DNA of 64,000 bases from JANPCX01 sp046049865 (GCA_046049865.1 JBJOQO010000006.1:1-64000), one strand, 5' to 3'. Positions 1-8,240 are shown, counted from the first letter of the stretch. Notes: a model not told the origin generated them from the letters alone. A program made the numbers and translations.

Positions 1-14
1 TGCCTATCCGTCAT
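1..14 (-). CDS. 5' end of an unidentified gene (partial)
   Basis: An ATG at 12-14 reads leftwards out of the window as M-T-D-R. A good Shine-Dalgarno sequence (AAGGAG, 23-28 on the minus strand) lies 8 nt upstream of it. Only four codons are present, so the product cannot be named. In related genomes guaA often lies on this side of guaB, but nothing in these four codons identifies it. Confidence 0.35.
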
Positions 15-76
15 CTCTTGGACTCCTTGATCTGGTTCAGGTTAACCAATCTCATGGCGTCTGTTTTTGGCGGACC

Positions 77-150
77 CTTCCAACCCTCTCCCAGAGGGCG
101 AGGGAGTTTTTAGCCCTCTCCCTCTGGGAGAGGGTTGGGTGAGGGTGTGG
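77..150. repeat. REP-like palindromic element, copy 1
   Basis: Two inverted arms built on the core CCAACCCTCTCCC / GGGAGAGGGTTGG are separated by a short AT-richer centre. The same core appears at 9432-9507, 11884-11972 and 52590-52675, always between genes. Here it lies just downstream of the MFS gene and could fold in its 3' RNA. The family resembles the dispersed REP/BIME-type palindromes common in Burkholderiales chromosomes. Confidence 0.75.
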
Positions 151-153
151 GTC

Positions 154-1443
154 TCAGGCATGGCGCTGACCCTTGAAATGCCACCACGCCAATACCAAAG
201 CGCAAGCCTGAAGGGCCGCGCACAAATACATCGGCGCACCCAAAGCCCAATGGCCGGGGGGCAGGTGCGAGACCATTCCTAAAAGCGGCGCGCCAACGAG
301 GGGCGCAAACACCGCCGTGAAAGCATTGATGCCGCTGATGGTGCCCAAGGTTTGGCCTTGGCTTTTGGCATCGGCGGCGGCAGAAAAAATGCTTTGCAAA
401 CACGCGGCGATGGTGAAGCCCAGCACATTGGCGGCAATGATGGCGAACATCATCCAGCCTTCAGTGGCCAGGCCCCACAGCAAGTGGGCCGCAACAGACG
501 AGCACAAACCCATCACCGCCAAACGTTGCGCTGAAAACCGCTTGAGTAACTTGCCCAGCAACCAGCCTTGCACCAGCACCGACACCACGCCCACCGCCGC
601 CAAAGACCAGCCGTTTTCTTGTGGCCCCCAGCCGAACTTGAAGCTCGTGTAGAGCACCCAGGTGTTGTAGAGCACACCCTGCGCAAAGCCAGTGAACACC
701 ACCACCAGAACCAGTTTGCCTATGCCTTTGAGTTCAGTGAGGGCTTTGAGTGCAGTGATCGGGTTGGCGGCTTTCCAACTGAAAGCACGCCGTTTTTCCA
801 ACGGCAAGGACTCGGGCAAGACGAAATAACCGTAAACCAAATTCACCAGAGCCAAACTGCCGGCCACAAAAAATGGCAGTTGCAAATTGATGCTGCCCAG
901 CAACCCACCAAAGGCCGGGCCCAGGATGAACCCAAGGCCGAACATGGCCCCGATCAAACCAAAACGTTTGGCGCGGTCTTCAGGCGCCGTGATGTCGGCC
1001 ACATAAGCATTGGCCACCGCCGCATTGGCTTGCATCGCGCCGCCCACCAAGCGCACGGCCACCAGCACCCACAAGGCCGTAGCCAAGGCAGTTGCAAAGA
1101 AGTTGAGTGCCAGACCACAAAAACCCAGCAGCAGCACCGGGCGGCGGCCAAAGCGGTCGGACAACGCACCAAGCAAGGGTGAGCCAAAAAAGTTGGCAAT
1201 GCCAAAGGCAAACATCACCGCCGCAAACCAAAAGGCCTGGGCGTCTTTGGAGTCGGTGAAGCTGCCCACCAAGGCGGGCAGCACCGGCACCATGATGCCG
1301 ATGGCCAGCATATCGATCAGCACCGTGATCATGATGAAGACCATGGCGGGCTGCCGACCGGACGACGGTGGGGTCACTGCTGGCGACAAGGGGGCCGCCG
1401 AAGCGGCAACCGAGTGGGAGGCATCAGACAAAAACCACCTCAC
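154..1443 (-). CDS. MFS transporter, TetA-like (DHA1) exporter
   Basis: The product is a 429-residue protein with about twelve hydrophobic segments. The MFS motif A (GALSDRFGRRPVLL) lies in the first cytoplasmic loop, and the family-typical stretch VLPALVG occurs near the start of helix 1. The N-terminal half most resembles TetA/TCR-type drug:H+ antiporters, but the substrate cannot be deduced. The chosen start is a GTG at 1441-1443 whose codon overlaps the guaB stop by 4 bp, so translation is probably coupled to guaB. An internal ATG at 1342-1344 (residue 34, just before helix 1) is an alternative start that would remove a Ser/Pro/Ala-rich extension. A REP-like palindrome follows the stop codon. 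Confidence 0.85.
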   Translation of the reverse strand: MRWFLSDASHSVAASAAPLSPAVTPPSSGRQPAMVFIMITVLIDMLAIGIMVPVLPALVGSFTDSKDAQAFWFAAVMFAFGIANFFGSPLLGALSDRFGRRPVLLLGFCGLALNFFATALATALWVLVAVRLVGGAMQANAAVANAYVADITAPEDRAKRFGLIGAMFGLGFILGPAFGGLLGSINLQLPFFVAGSLALVNLVYGYFVLPESLPLEKRRAFSWKAANPITALKALTELKGIGKLVLVVVFTGFAQGVLYNTWVLYTSFKFGWGPQENGWSLAAVGVVSVLVQGWLLGKLLKRFSAQRLAVMGLCSSVAAHLLWGLATEGWMMFAIIAANVLGFTIAACLQSIFSAAADAKSQGQTLGTISGINAFTAVFAPLVGAPLLGMVSHLPPGHWALGAPMYLCAALQACALVLAWWHFKGQRHA

Positions 1444-2909
1444 TCCATCCGGTAGTTGGGGGCTTCTTTGGTGATCTGCACATCGTGCACATGGCTTTCG
1501 CGGATGCCCGCCGAGGTGATCTCCACAAATTCGGCCTTGGCCCGCATGTCTTCCACCGTGGCACAGCCGCAGTAACCCATGGAGGCGCGCAAACCACCCG
1601 CCATTTGGAAGACGATGCTGATCATGGAGCCCTTGTAGGGGACGCGGCCTTCAATGCCTTCGGGCACCAGCTTGTCAGCATTGGGGTTGGCACCGGTGTT
1701 GTCTTGGAAGTAACGGTCCGCGCTGCCTTGTTGCATGGCCCCGATGGAGCCCATGCCGCGGTAGCTTTTGTAGCTGCGGCCTTGGAAGAGCACAATCTCG
1801 CCCGGCGCTTCTTCAGTGCCAGCGAACATGCCGCCCATCATCACGGTGTGGGCACCGGCGGCAATGGCTTTGGCGATGTCGCCGGAATACCGAATGCCGC
1901 CGTCGGCGATGAGTGGCACGCCCGTGCCTTGCAGCGCCTGGGCCACGTTGTCGATGGCAGTGATTTGCGGCACGCCCACACCAGCAACGATGCGTGTGGT
2001 GCAAATAGAGCCAGGGCCAATGCCCACTTTGACGCCGTCTGCACCCGCTTCCATCAGTGCCAGAGCGGCGCTGCCCGTGGCAATGTTGCCGCCGACCACG
2101 TCCACCTGGGGGTAGTTTTTCTTCACCCAGCGCACACGTTCAATCACGCCTGCGCTGTGGCCATGGGCGGTGTCCACCACCAAAGCATCCACCCCGGCTT
2201 TGACGAGCAGCTCCACACGTTCTTCAGTGCCCTCACCCACGCCCACCGCCGCGCCCACGCGCAGTTTGCCCTGCGCATCACGCGCTGCATTCGGAAAGTT
2301 GGTTTGTTTGGTGATGTCTTTCACCGTGAAGAGGCCGCGCAGCTCAAATGCGCTGTTCACCACCAACACCCGCTCGAGCTTGTGTTTGTGCATCAGCGCT
2401 TTGGCGTCGGCCAAGGTGGCGTCTTCGGGCACGGTGATGAGGCGCTCGCGCGGCGTCATGATGTCGCGCACCGGGGCATCCATGCGGGTTTCGAATCGCA
2501 GGTCGCGGCCACTGACAATGCCCACGACTTTGCCGTGTTCAATCACCGGGAAGCCGGAAATGCCATGTTGACGCGACAGCGCGATGACCTCACGCACCGG
2601 CGCCGTGGGGGCGATGGTGATGGGGTCACGAAGCACGCCGGACTCGTAACGTTTGACCCGGGCCACTTCGGCAGCCTGGGCCGCCGGGCTCAAGTTTTTG
2701 TGCACGATGCCCATGCCGCCCTCTTGCGCAATGGCAATGGCCAGGCGCGCTTCGGTCACCGTGTCCATGGCGGCAGACACCAAGGGCAGGTTCAGACGGA
2801 TGTTTCGTGAGAATTGAGTAGCTAGGGTGGTGTCGCGGGGCAACACCTGGGAGAACGCGGGCACCAACAACACATCGTCGAAGGTGAGCGCTTTTCCTAA
2901 AAGGCGCAT
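1440..2909 (-). CDS. guaB: Inosine-5'-monophosphate dehydrogenase
   Basis: GuaB oxidises IMP to XMP with NAD+, the committed step of guanine nucleotide synthesis in the cytoplasm. The 489-residue length is typical. The N-terminus (LTFDDVLLVPA) is characteristic. Two CBS domains occupy roughly residues 92-205, and the catalytic loop GIGPGSICTTR carries the nucleophile Cys303. The phosphate-binding and flap regions follow, including GSIGAM and the E-G-R-V-P-Y stretch. The ATG is preceded by AGGAG at good spacing. A TATAAT box lies at 2936-2941 on the minus strand. The stop overlaps the start of the downstream MFS gene. Confidence 0.98.
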   Translation of the reverse strand: MRLLGKALTFDDVLLVPAFSQVLPRDTTLATQFSRNIRLNLPLVSAAMDTVTEARLAIAIAQEGGMGIVHKNLSPAAQAAEVARVKRYESGVLRDPITIAPTAPVREVIALSRQHGISGFPVIEHGKVVGIVSGRDLRFETRMDAPVRDIMTPRERLITVPEDATLADAKALMHKHKLERVLVVNSAFELRGLFTVKDITKQTNFPNAARDAQGKLRVGAAVGVGEGTEERVELLVKAGVDALVVDTAHGHSAGVIERVRWVKKNYPQVDVVGGNIATGSAALALMEAGADGVKVGIGPGSICTTRIVAGVGVPQITAIDNVAQALQGTGVPLIADGGIRYSGDIAKAIAAGAHTVMMGGMFAGTEEAPGEIVLFQGRSYKSYRGMGSIGAMQQGSADRYFQDNTGANPNADKLVPEGIEGRVPYKGSMISIVFQMAGGLRASMGYCGCATVEDMRAKAEFVEITSAGIRESHVHDVQITKEAPNYRME

Positions 2910-2935
2910 GAAGAAAACTCCTGACGCAAAAGCGA

Positions 2936-2941
2936 ATTATA
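2936..2941 (-). promoter_or_regulatory. Candidate -10 box of the guaB promoter
   Basis: A perfect TATAAT on the minus strand lies 26 nt upstream of the guaB ATG, followed by a short leader containing AGGAG. No convincing -35 hexamer is visible at 16-18 bp, so this is a partial promoter match. Confidence 0.4.
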
Positions 2942-3090
2942 CGGAAGGCCGTGACTCAGGGCTGCACCGACGGCAGAACGCACAGGTCACCTCAAGAAAC
3001 CAAACCGCTGTCGCCGCCCCAACCAAAACCCTCCCCCGAACCCGTCCGCGCCGTTAAACTGGCCGCCTGACTGACTTTCAGGATGCCGCC

Positions 3091-3594
3091 ATGTCTCGTT
3101 TCGGCCCCGTGTTGTTGACCGTTGCACTTTGCGCTTTGAGCGCACTGCCCGCCATGGCGCAGTGGAAGTGGAAAGACGCGAACGGCAGCGTGCAGTACAG
3201 CGATTCACCACCGCCCTCCAACGTGAAGGAAGCTGACATCCTGCAGCGCCCCAACGCGGCACGGCGCGCCTCCGTGCCTGCCACCTCGGCAGCGCCAGCA
3301 CCTGCGGCCAGCGCGCCAGCAACGTCCGCAGCGCCCAAGGTCGACAAAGAATTGGAAGATCGCAAGAAAAAACAAGACGAACTGGAAGCCGCCAAGAAAA
3401 AAGAAATTGAACAAAAGAACGCCGCTGCTCGAAAAGAAAACTGCACCCAAGCCCGCAACTACATGAAGTCCTTGGAAGACGGCATGCGCATCTCGCGCAC
3501 CACCTCCACCGGCGAGCGGGAAATTTTGGATGACACTGGCCGCGCCGCTGAAGTCAAACGCACCCAAGCCATCATCAAGAGCGACTGCAAATAA
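3091..3594 (+). CDS. DUF4124 domain-containing periplasmic protein
   Basis: This 167-residue protein has a cleavable signal peptide ending about residue 23 (LPAMAQ). A short DUF4124 module follows directly, with the typical W-K-W-K-D-A-N-G-x-V-Q-Y-S-D pattern and P-P-P after it. An Ala/Pro-rich linker (about residues 60-85) leads to a highly charged Lys/Glu helical segment likely to form a coiled coil. It lies between guaB and rnfH-ratA on the opposite strand, and a strong hairpin terminator follows. Members of this family are common in betaproteobacteria, but their molecular role is unknown. Confidence 0.85.
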   Translation: MSRFGPVLLTVALCALSALPAMAQWKWKDANGSVQYSDSPPPSNVKEADILQRPNAARRASVPATSAAPAPAASAPATSAAPKVDKELEDRKKKQDELEAAKKKEIEQKNAAARKENCTQARNYMKSLEDGMRISRTTSTGEREILDDTGRAAEVKRTQAIIKSDCK

Positions 3595-3616
3595 GCCGCT
3601 TGTCTTGGACTCAGAA

Positions 3617-3643
3617 AAAAAGGCAGCTCAGCGCTGCCTTTTT
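3617..3643. terminator. Convergent intrinsic terminator (DUF4124 gene / rnfH)
   Basis: A perfect stem AAAAAGGCAGC / GCTGCCTTTTT has a 5-nt loop. T-runs follow on both strands, so it can stop transcription in either direction. The rnfH stop codon (3628-3630) lies in the loop. Confidence 0.85.
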
Positions 3644-3969
3644 CTTTTGGCAGCCACCTCTTCGGCGGCTTTGATACGGGCCTTGTGGTCGGCATAACGC
3701 TCGCGTCGCGCTTGTTTGGGATCCACACGCAGACCTCGGTAAATCTCCACTCGGTCTTTGTCGCGCAGCACATGGTCAGGTGCTTGCAACTTGCCCCAAA
3801 CACCCACTGCGGGTTTTTCGGCTTCTTGTTCTTGAGCCCACCAACCGCAGCGCTGCAAAGCGTGCAACACCGTGCTGCCCGCAGGCAGCGTCAAGGTCAG
3901 CAGTTCTACCTGGCGCGGTGCCAAGCTGCGCACCACAGTGACTTCAATGACGGCGTCAGCGGGGGCCAT
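3628..3969 (-). CDS. rnfH: RnfH family protein
   Basis: This 113-residue protein has a beta-grasp (ubiquitin-like) fold typical of RnfH: an IEVTVVRSLAPRQ strand followed by LTLPAGSTVLHAL, a G-V-W-G-K segment and D-R-V-E-I-Y-R-G-L. The C-terminus is a Lys/Arg-rich tail. The start chosen is ATG 3967-3969, because the upstream part of the open frame does not look like RnfH. It overlaps the ratA 3' end by 14 bp, as expected for the conserved ratA-rnfH pair. The biochemical role of RnfH is not settled. Despite its name, no rnf genes are present here. Confidence 0.88.
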   Translation of the reverse strand: MAPADAVIEVTVVRSLAPRQVELLTLTLPAGSTVLHALQRCGWWAQEQEAEKPAVGVWGKLQAPDHVLRDKDRVEIYRGLRVDPKQARRERYADHKARIKAAEEVAAKRKRQR

Positions 3970-4411
3970 AGACCTGCTCGGCGCGAGCCACAAAAGAATC
4001 CACAAAGGTATTGGCGATGCGGTCGAACACCGGGCTGACCACGAGCTCCAGTGCACGGCTGCTGAAGGCGTATCGCAAGTTGAACTCAATCTTGCAGGCA
4101 CTGCCCTCGTCGCCGCCGGGCAAGGTCAGTGGTGAAAAGCCCCAAGTACCGTCCAACACAGAAAACGGGCCATCCACCAGAGATACCGCCACCTGCCGGT
4201 GAGCGTCGTGCACGTTGCGGGTGGTGAAGCTGTGGCGCACACCCGCATAAGCCAAGTGCAAACGAGCGGTGACGCCATCACTGTGTTGTTCCAGCACCTC
4301 TGCGCGTTCGCACCAAGGAAGGAACTGCGGATAGTCCTGCACAGCCATCACCAAGTCCGCCATTTCCTGGGGCGAATACCAAAGAAGAACTGATTTTTTG
4401 ACGTGCTTCAT
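3956..4411 (-). CDS. ratA: RatA-like START/coenzyme Q-binding (polyketide cyclase-type) protein
   Basis: The 151-residue START/SRPBCC-fold protein begins M-K-H-V-K-K-S-V-L-L-W-Y. The signature region YPQFLPWCERAEVLE follows, with F-S-V-L-D-G-T-W-G-F later. E. coli RatA was reported to block 70S ribosome assembly. Homologues such as yeast Coq10 bind ubiquinone, so the name carries over by family only. The ATG at 4409-4411 is chosen because upstream residues are not family-like. The gene is divergent from smpB and followed by rnfH, a conserved arrangement. Confidence 0.88.
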   Translation of the reverse strand: MKHVKKSVLLWYSPQEMADLVMAVQDYPQFLPWCERAEVLEQHSDGVTARLHLAYAGVRHSFTTRNVHDAHRQVAVSLVDGPFSVLDGTWGFSPLTLPGGDEGSACKIEFNLRYAFSSRALELVVSPVFDRIANTFVDSFVARAEQVYGPR

Positions 4412-4428
4412 ACAATGGCGGGATTGTA
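4411..4428. promoter_or_regulatory. Inverted repeat between divergent ratA and smpB
   Basis: TACAAT and ATTGTA form a perfect 6-bp inverted repeat with a 6-bp spacer. Each arm is also a good -10 hexamer for one of the two divergent genes. The minus-strand copy lies 11 nt before the ratA ATG. No matching -35 boxes are obvious, so a promoter role is possible but not certain. Confidence 0.35.
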
Positions 4429-4458
4429 GAGAGGGCGCACGCTCTCCACGTGCCACAC

Positions 4459-4938
4459 ATGACCAAAGAAGAAACCGCCAAACCCATTGCCGAAAACCGC
4501 CGCGCCCGGTTCGATTACCACATCAGCGAAAGATATGAAGCCGGCGTGGTGCTGGTCGGCTGGGAGATCAAGGCCGTGCGCGCCGGGCAGGTGCAGTTGA
4601 CTGACGGTTATGTGGTGGTCAAGGGTGGTGAGCTTTTCCTGATTGGCTGCCGCATCAACGCCCTGCGCAGCGCCTCCACCCACGTCAACCCGGAAGCCGA
4701 CCGCACCCGCAAACTCTTGATGCACAAAGAAGAGATCAAGCGGCTGATCGGCAAGGTAGAGCAAAAAGGCTTCACCCTGGTGCCGCTGGACCTGCACTAC
4801 AAAGGCGGCCGCGTCAAAGCCGAAATCGGCTTGGCCAAGGGCAAGGCCGAGCATGACAAACGCGATTCAGAAAAACAAAAAGACTGGGACCGCGAGCATG
4901 CGCGGTTGATGCGGCATAAGGTGTCGTCTAAGGCTTGA
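4459..4938 (+). CDS. smpB: SsrA-binding protein (tmRNA chaperone)
   Basis: SmpB binds tmRNA and delivers it to stalled ribosomes for trans-translation. The 159-residue length is typical. Recognisable segments are the conserved N-terminus IAENRRARFDYHI, the GWEIKAVRAGQVQL strand, and a basic C-terminal tail (K-R-D-S-E-K-Q-K-D-W-D-R-E) that mimics mRNA in the A site. ATG 4459 is preferred over the in-frame GTG at 4450. The tmRNA gene itself is not in this window. Confidence 0.97.
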   Translation: MTKEETAKPIAENRRARFDYHISERYEAGVVLVGWEIKAVRAGQVQLTDGYVVVKGGELFLIGCRINALRSASTHVNPEADRTRKLLMHKEEIKRLIGKVEQKGFTLVPLDLHYKGGRVKAEIGLAKGKAEHDKRDSEKQKDWDREHARLMRHKVSSKA

Positions 4939-4960
4939 GCACGAATCGGCTCGGCTTCGG

Positions 4961-5266
4961 TCAAACCGAGCCACGCACCGTGGCCGGTGCCGCGTGCAAC
5001 TGAAGACCCAGCGCGGCAATCACTTTCAAAATGGTGGCGAACTCCGGGTTGCCCGTGGGCGAAAGCGCTTTGTACAAACTCTCGCGCCCCAGGCCCGCAT
5101 CCCGAGCCACTTGCGTCATGCCCTTGGCGCGGGCAATGTCGCCCAAAGCAGCCGCCACCAAGGCGGGGTCGGCCTCTTCAAGCGCCGCTTCAAGATACGC
5201 CACCATGTCTTCCTCGGTAGAGAGGTGATCGGCGGGATCCCATGGGGTGGTCACTGTTTTGGTCAT
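4961..5266 (-). CDS. Antitoxin of a HigBA/RelE-type toxin-antitoxin pair
   Basis: This 101-residue protein carries an XRE-like helix-turn-helix in its C-terminal half. The key stretch is AKGMTQVARDAGLGRESLYK, followed by ALSPTGNPEFATILKVI. This matches the 'putative addiction module antidote' family (COG3636). Its start lies 10 bp after the toxin stop, so the pair is cotranscribed toxin first, as in higBA loci. The antitoxin should bind the toxin and repress the operon, presumably at the palindrome 5575-5594. Confidence 0.9.
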   Translation of the reverse strand: MTKTVTTPWDPADHLSTEEDMVAYLEAALEEADPALVAAALGDIARAKGMTQVARDAGLGRESLYKALSPTGNPEFATILKVIAALGLQLHAAPATVRGSV

Positions 5267-5276
5267 GATTCAACTC

Positions 5277-5567
5277 CTAAAGTTCGCGCGCAAGCGCCTT
5301 GGCTTTGGTGATGTCCTTGGCTTGGGACGACTTGTCACCACCAGCCAACAACACGACAAACACATCCGCCTTCTGAGTGAAATAAACGCGATAGCCGGGA
5401 CCGCAGTCCACCCGCAGTTCAGAAACACCCTCACCCACTGGCTTCACATCACCCGGGTTGCCTAGCGACAACCGCCTGATTCGAATGTCAATACGTGCTT
5501 TGGCAACGCGGTCTCGAAGGCTTGAGAACCAGTCCGAGTAGGCGGCGGTTTGGCGAACTTCAAGCAT
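5277..5567 (-). CDS. RelE/ParE-superfamily toxin (HigB-like)
   Basis: This 96-residue basic protein belongs to the 'addiction module killer' family (COG3657, Gp49-like). Characteristic parts are F-S-S-L-R-D-R-V-A-K-A-R-I near the N-terminus, GNPGDVKPVGEGVSELRVD, then GYRVYFTQ and VVLLAGGDKSSQAKDI. Family members are usually mRNA-cleaving toxins acting at the ribosome; activity here is inferred. No Shine-Dalgarno is visible before the ATG. The operator-like palindrome ends 7 nt upstream, suggesting a leaderless, tightly autoregulated message. Confidence 0.9.
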   Translation of the reverse strand: MLEVRQTAAYSDWFSSLRDRVAKARIDIRIRRLSLGNPGDVKPVGEGVSELRVDCGPGYRVYFTQKADVFVVLLAGGDKSSQAKDITKAKALAREL

Positions 5568-5574
5568 GCGGAGA

Positions 5575-5594
5575 ATGTATCACATGGGATACAT
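5575..5594 (-). promoter_or_regulatory. Operator-like palindrome of the toxin-antitoxin operon
   Basis: ATGTATC and GATACAT form a perfect 7-bp inverted repeat with a 6-bp spacer, ending 7 bp upstream of the toxin start codon. On the minus strand a GATACA hexamer ends 8 nt before the ATG and could act as the -10. Toxin-antitoxin promoters are typically autorepressed at such sites. Confidence 0.6.
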
Positions 5595-5595
5595 T

Positions 5596-6783
5596 TCAAA
5601 CAAGCCGGAATAACGCCCGCTCACAATCCGCCACCAAATCCCCCACCGCCTCCAGCCCCACTGAAAACCGCACCAAGGTGCCACGCCAAGCGGGTTGGTC
5701 GCGCATCAAACACAGGTCGTAAGGCATCACCAGGCTGATCGGCCCGGCCCATGAAAAGCCAATCTTGAAGAGTTGCAGTGCGTCGACGAAGGCGTCCACT
5801 TGGGCCACGCTGTAACGCTCATCGAACACCACCGAGAACAGCCCCGCCGCTTGCGTACACAAGGCGGCCCAGTTGGCATGGCCCGGTGATGTGGGCCATG
5901 CCGGGTGCAGTACAGCGGCCACTTCAGGGCGCTTGGCCCACCAGGCTGCCAAGGTGCGCGCCGCAGCATCATGGGCGGCGTAACGCAATCCAACGCTGGG
6001 CAAGGAGCGCAGCAGGAGCTCCACATCGTTGCCACCCACGCCAAAACCCAGCCGCATGTGGGTGGCAGCCAATCGCAGCCGCAGGTCCTCATTGACCGTG
6101 GTGACCGACCCCATCAACACATCGCCGCCGCCCGAAGGGTATTTGGTAAGGGCTTGCATGGAAACGTCCACACCGAGACCGTCGCCCAGCTGAAAGGGAT
6201 TGAAGGCCACGCCCGCGCCCCAGGTGTTGTCGATGGCGGTGAGCACGCCGTGGTCGCGGCAGATTCGCACGAGCGCTGGCACGTCAGGAAACTCCATGGT
6301 GACCGAACCTGCAGCCTCCAACCACACCAAACGGCTCTTGGGGCCCAGCAGCTGACTCAGGCATTGCGGCTGCATGGGGTCGTAGAACTGGGTGGTGATG
6401 CCCCAGCCCGCCAATTCGTTTTGGGCCAAGGCTTTGTTGGGGCCATAGGCATTGGTGGGAATCAACACCTCGTCGCCGGCTTGAAGCAAAGCAAAGTTGA
6501 CGAGGGCGATGGCGGCCAAGCCGCTGGGCGCGAGCAGCGTATCCCGCCCCCCTTCCAGTGAGGCGATACGCGCCTCCAGCGTGAAGCTGGTGGGCGTACC
6601 GTGCAGGCCGTAGGTGTAGCCGGTTTTGTCTTTCCACTGGCGGGCCTTGAGCGCCGCAGTGTTTTCAAAAATCACCGTCGAGGCTTTGTGCACGCCGGGG
6701 TTGACCGCCTGAAAACCCTCTGGGGGTTGATAGGGGTGGTGGATGAGGGAGGTGCTGGGCGCTAACGGTTTGGAATCGCTCAT
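5596..6783 (-). CDS. metC: Cystathionine beta-lyase (PLP-dependent Cys/Met metabolism enzyme)
   Basis: The 395-residue PLP enzyme belongs to the Cys/Met metabolism family. Family features seen are YTYGLHGTPTSFTLEARIA near the N-terminus, LAPSGLAAI, the T-A-I-D-N-T-W-G-A-G-V cofactor Asp region, and MQALTKYPSGG with the Schiff-base lysine. Cystathionine beta-lyases of this subgroup split cystathionine to homocysteine, pyruvate and ammonia for methionine synthesis. Related gamma-lyases cannot be fully excluded. ATG 6781-6783 (M-S-D-S-K) is preferred. A TTG at 6808-6810 would overlap the rimO stop by 4 bp. The gene is transcribed after rimO, and the toxin-antitoxin pair follows. Confidence 0.88.
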   Translation of the reverse strand: MSDSKPLAPSTSLIHHPYQPPEGFQAVNPGVHKASTVIFENTAALKARQWKDKTGYTYGLHGTPTSFTLEARIASLEGGRDTLLAPSGLAAIALVNFALLQAGDEVLIPTNAYGPNKALAQNELAGWGITTQFYDPMQPQCLSQLLGPKSRLVWLEAAGSVTMEFPDVPALVRICRDHGVLTAIDNTWGAGVAFNPFQLGDGLGVDVSMQALTKYPSGGGDVLMGSVTTVNEDLRLRLAATHMRLGFGVGGNDVELLLRSLPSVGLRYAAHDAAARTLAAWWAKRPEVAAVLHPAWPTSPGHANWAALCTQAAGLFSVVFDERYSVAQVDAFVDALQLFKIGFSWAGPISLVMPYDLCLMRDQPAWRGTLVRFSVGLEAVGDLVADCERALFRLV

Positions 6784-6806
6784 GTCTCGCCCGCTTTTTG
6801 GATCGA

Positions 6807-8216
6807 TCAAATCGGCTGCGCGATCAAATCATGGCCACGCGTCTCAAGGATGCGGGCCTTGGTGAACTCACCCACCTTCAAGGTTTTGGAGGCTTTCTCC
6901 GGCGGCATCAAGTGCACCACGCCGTCGATTTCCGGGGCATCGGCGTAAGAACGCCCCACCCCACCCTTGCGACCCAAGGCGGGGGCGGAGTCCACCAGCA
7001 CTTGCATGGTGGCGCCGATGCGTTGGCGCAGCTTGGCGGTGGAAATTTCTTCGGCCACCGCCATGAAACGGGCGCGGCGCTCTTCACGCAATTCGGCAGG
7101 CACTGCGCCTTCCAACGCGTTCGCGGTGGCACCCTCAACGGGCGAGTAGGCGAAACAACCCGCGCGGTCGATCTGGGCTTCGCGCATGAAGTCGAGCAGG
7201 TACTCAAACTCGCTTTCCGTCTCCCCCGGAAAGCCCGCAATGAAGGTGCTGCGGACCACGATTTGCGGACACACCTCGCGCCAGCGCAAGAGACGCTCCA
7301 TGTTGCGCTCGCCGCTGGCCGGGCGTTTCATGCGTTTGAGCACATCGGGATGGGCGTGTTGCAACGGCACATCCAGGTAGGGCAAGATTTTTCCTTCGGC
7401 CATCAAGGGCAGCAGCTCGTCTACATGCGGGTAGGGGTAAACGTAATGCAAACGCACCCACGCGCCATGTAACGCAGCCAAATCACCCAATTTTTCGCAC
7501 AAATCAAGCATGCGGGTTTTGACGGGTTTGCCGTCCCAAAAACCGGTGCGGTACTTCACGTCCACGCCATAGGCGCTGGTGTCTTGGCTGATGACCAAGA
7601 GCTCTTTCACACCCGATTCAAACAAGCGCTGCGCCTCACCGAGCACATCACCAATCGGACGCGACACCAAATCGCCACGCATGCTGGGGATGATGCAAAA
7701 GGTGCAGCGGTGGTTGCAGCCTTCGCTGATCTTCAGGTAGGCATAGTGTTTGGGCGTGAGCTTGATGCCCACCTTGGAAAACGCCGGAGGCACCAAATCG
7801 ACAAACGGATCATGCGGCTTGGGCACATGCAAATGCACCGCATCCATCACCTCTTGGGTGGCGTGGGGGCCCGTCACGGCCAACACGCTGGGGTGCATTT
7901 GTTTCACCAAATTTCCCCCACTGTCCCCCGCTTTGGCCCCCAAACAACCGGTGACGATGACCTTGCCGTTGGCCGCCAAGGCTTCGCCTATGGTGTCCAG
8001 GCTCTCTTTCACCGCATCGTCAATGAAACCGCAGGTATTGACGATGACGAGGTCCGCCCCAGCAAAGGTTTTGCTGGTTTGGTAGCCCTCGGCACTGAGC
8101 TGGGTCAGGATGAGTTCGGAGTCGGTGAGGGCTTTGGGGCAGCCCAGGGAGACGAATCCAATCTTGGGGGCGGTGCCTGCTGGAGCGGCAGTGTCGAGAG
8201 TGTGGTTTGCAGTCAT
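6807..8216 (-). CDS. rimO: Ribosomal protein S12 methylthiotransferase
   Basis: RimO is a radical-SAM enzyme that methylthiolates the beta-carbon of an aspartate in ribosomal protein S12. The 469-residue length fits. The N-terminal UPF0004 domain begins IGFVSLGCPKALTDSE, with its first cluster cysteine, and continues VNTCGFID and VTGCLGAK. The radical-SAM signature is S-E-G-C-N-H-R-C-T-F-C. A C-terminal TRAM domain ends the protein. ATG 8214-8216 is chosen because of the N-terminal match to a truncated duplicate at 9257-9349. A GAAAAT hexamer ends 6 nt upstream of the ATG and no Shine-Dalgarno is seen. Confidence 0.96.
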   Translation of the reverse strand: MTANHTLDTAAPAGTAPKIGFVSLGCPKALTDSELILTQLSAEGYQTSKTFAGADLVIVNTCGFIDDAVKESLDTIGEALAANGKVIVTGCLGAKAGDSGGNLVKQMHPSVLAVTGPHATQEVMDAVHLHVPKPHDPFVDLVPPAFSKVGIKLTPKHYAYLKISEGCNHRCTFCIIPSMRGDLVSRPIGDVLGEAQRLFESGVKELLVISQDTSAYGVDVKYRTGFWDGKPVKTRMLDLCEKLGDLAALHGAWVRLHYVYPYPHVDELLPLMAEGKILPYLDVPLQHAHPDVLKRMKRPASGERNMERLLRWREVCPQIVVRSTFIAGFPGETESEFEYLLDFMREAQIDRAGCFAYSPVEGATANALEGAVPAELREERRARFMAVAEEISTAKLRQRIGATMQVLVDSAPALGRKGGVGRSYADAPEIDGVVHLMPPEKASKTLKVGEFTKARILETRGHDLIAQPI

Positions 8217-8240
8217 CGTAGGATTTTCGCTGATTGGCGA

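Noticed and set aside
1368..2810. 480-codon open frame opposite guaB
   Set aside because: It is a His/Ala/Gly-rich shadow caused by high GC at third positions. It has no domain, no Shine-Dalgarno, and guaB is certain on the other strand.
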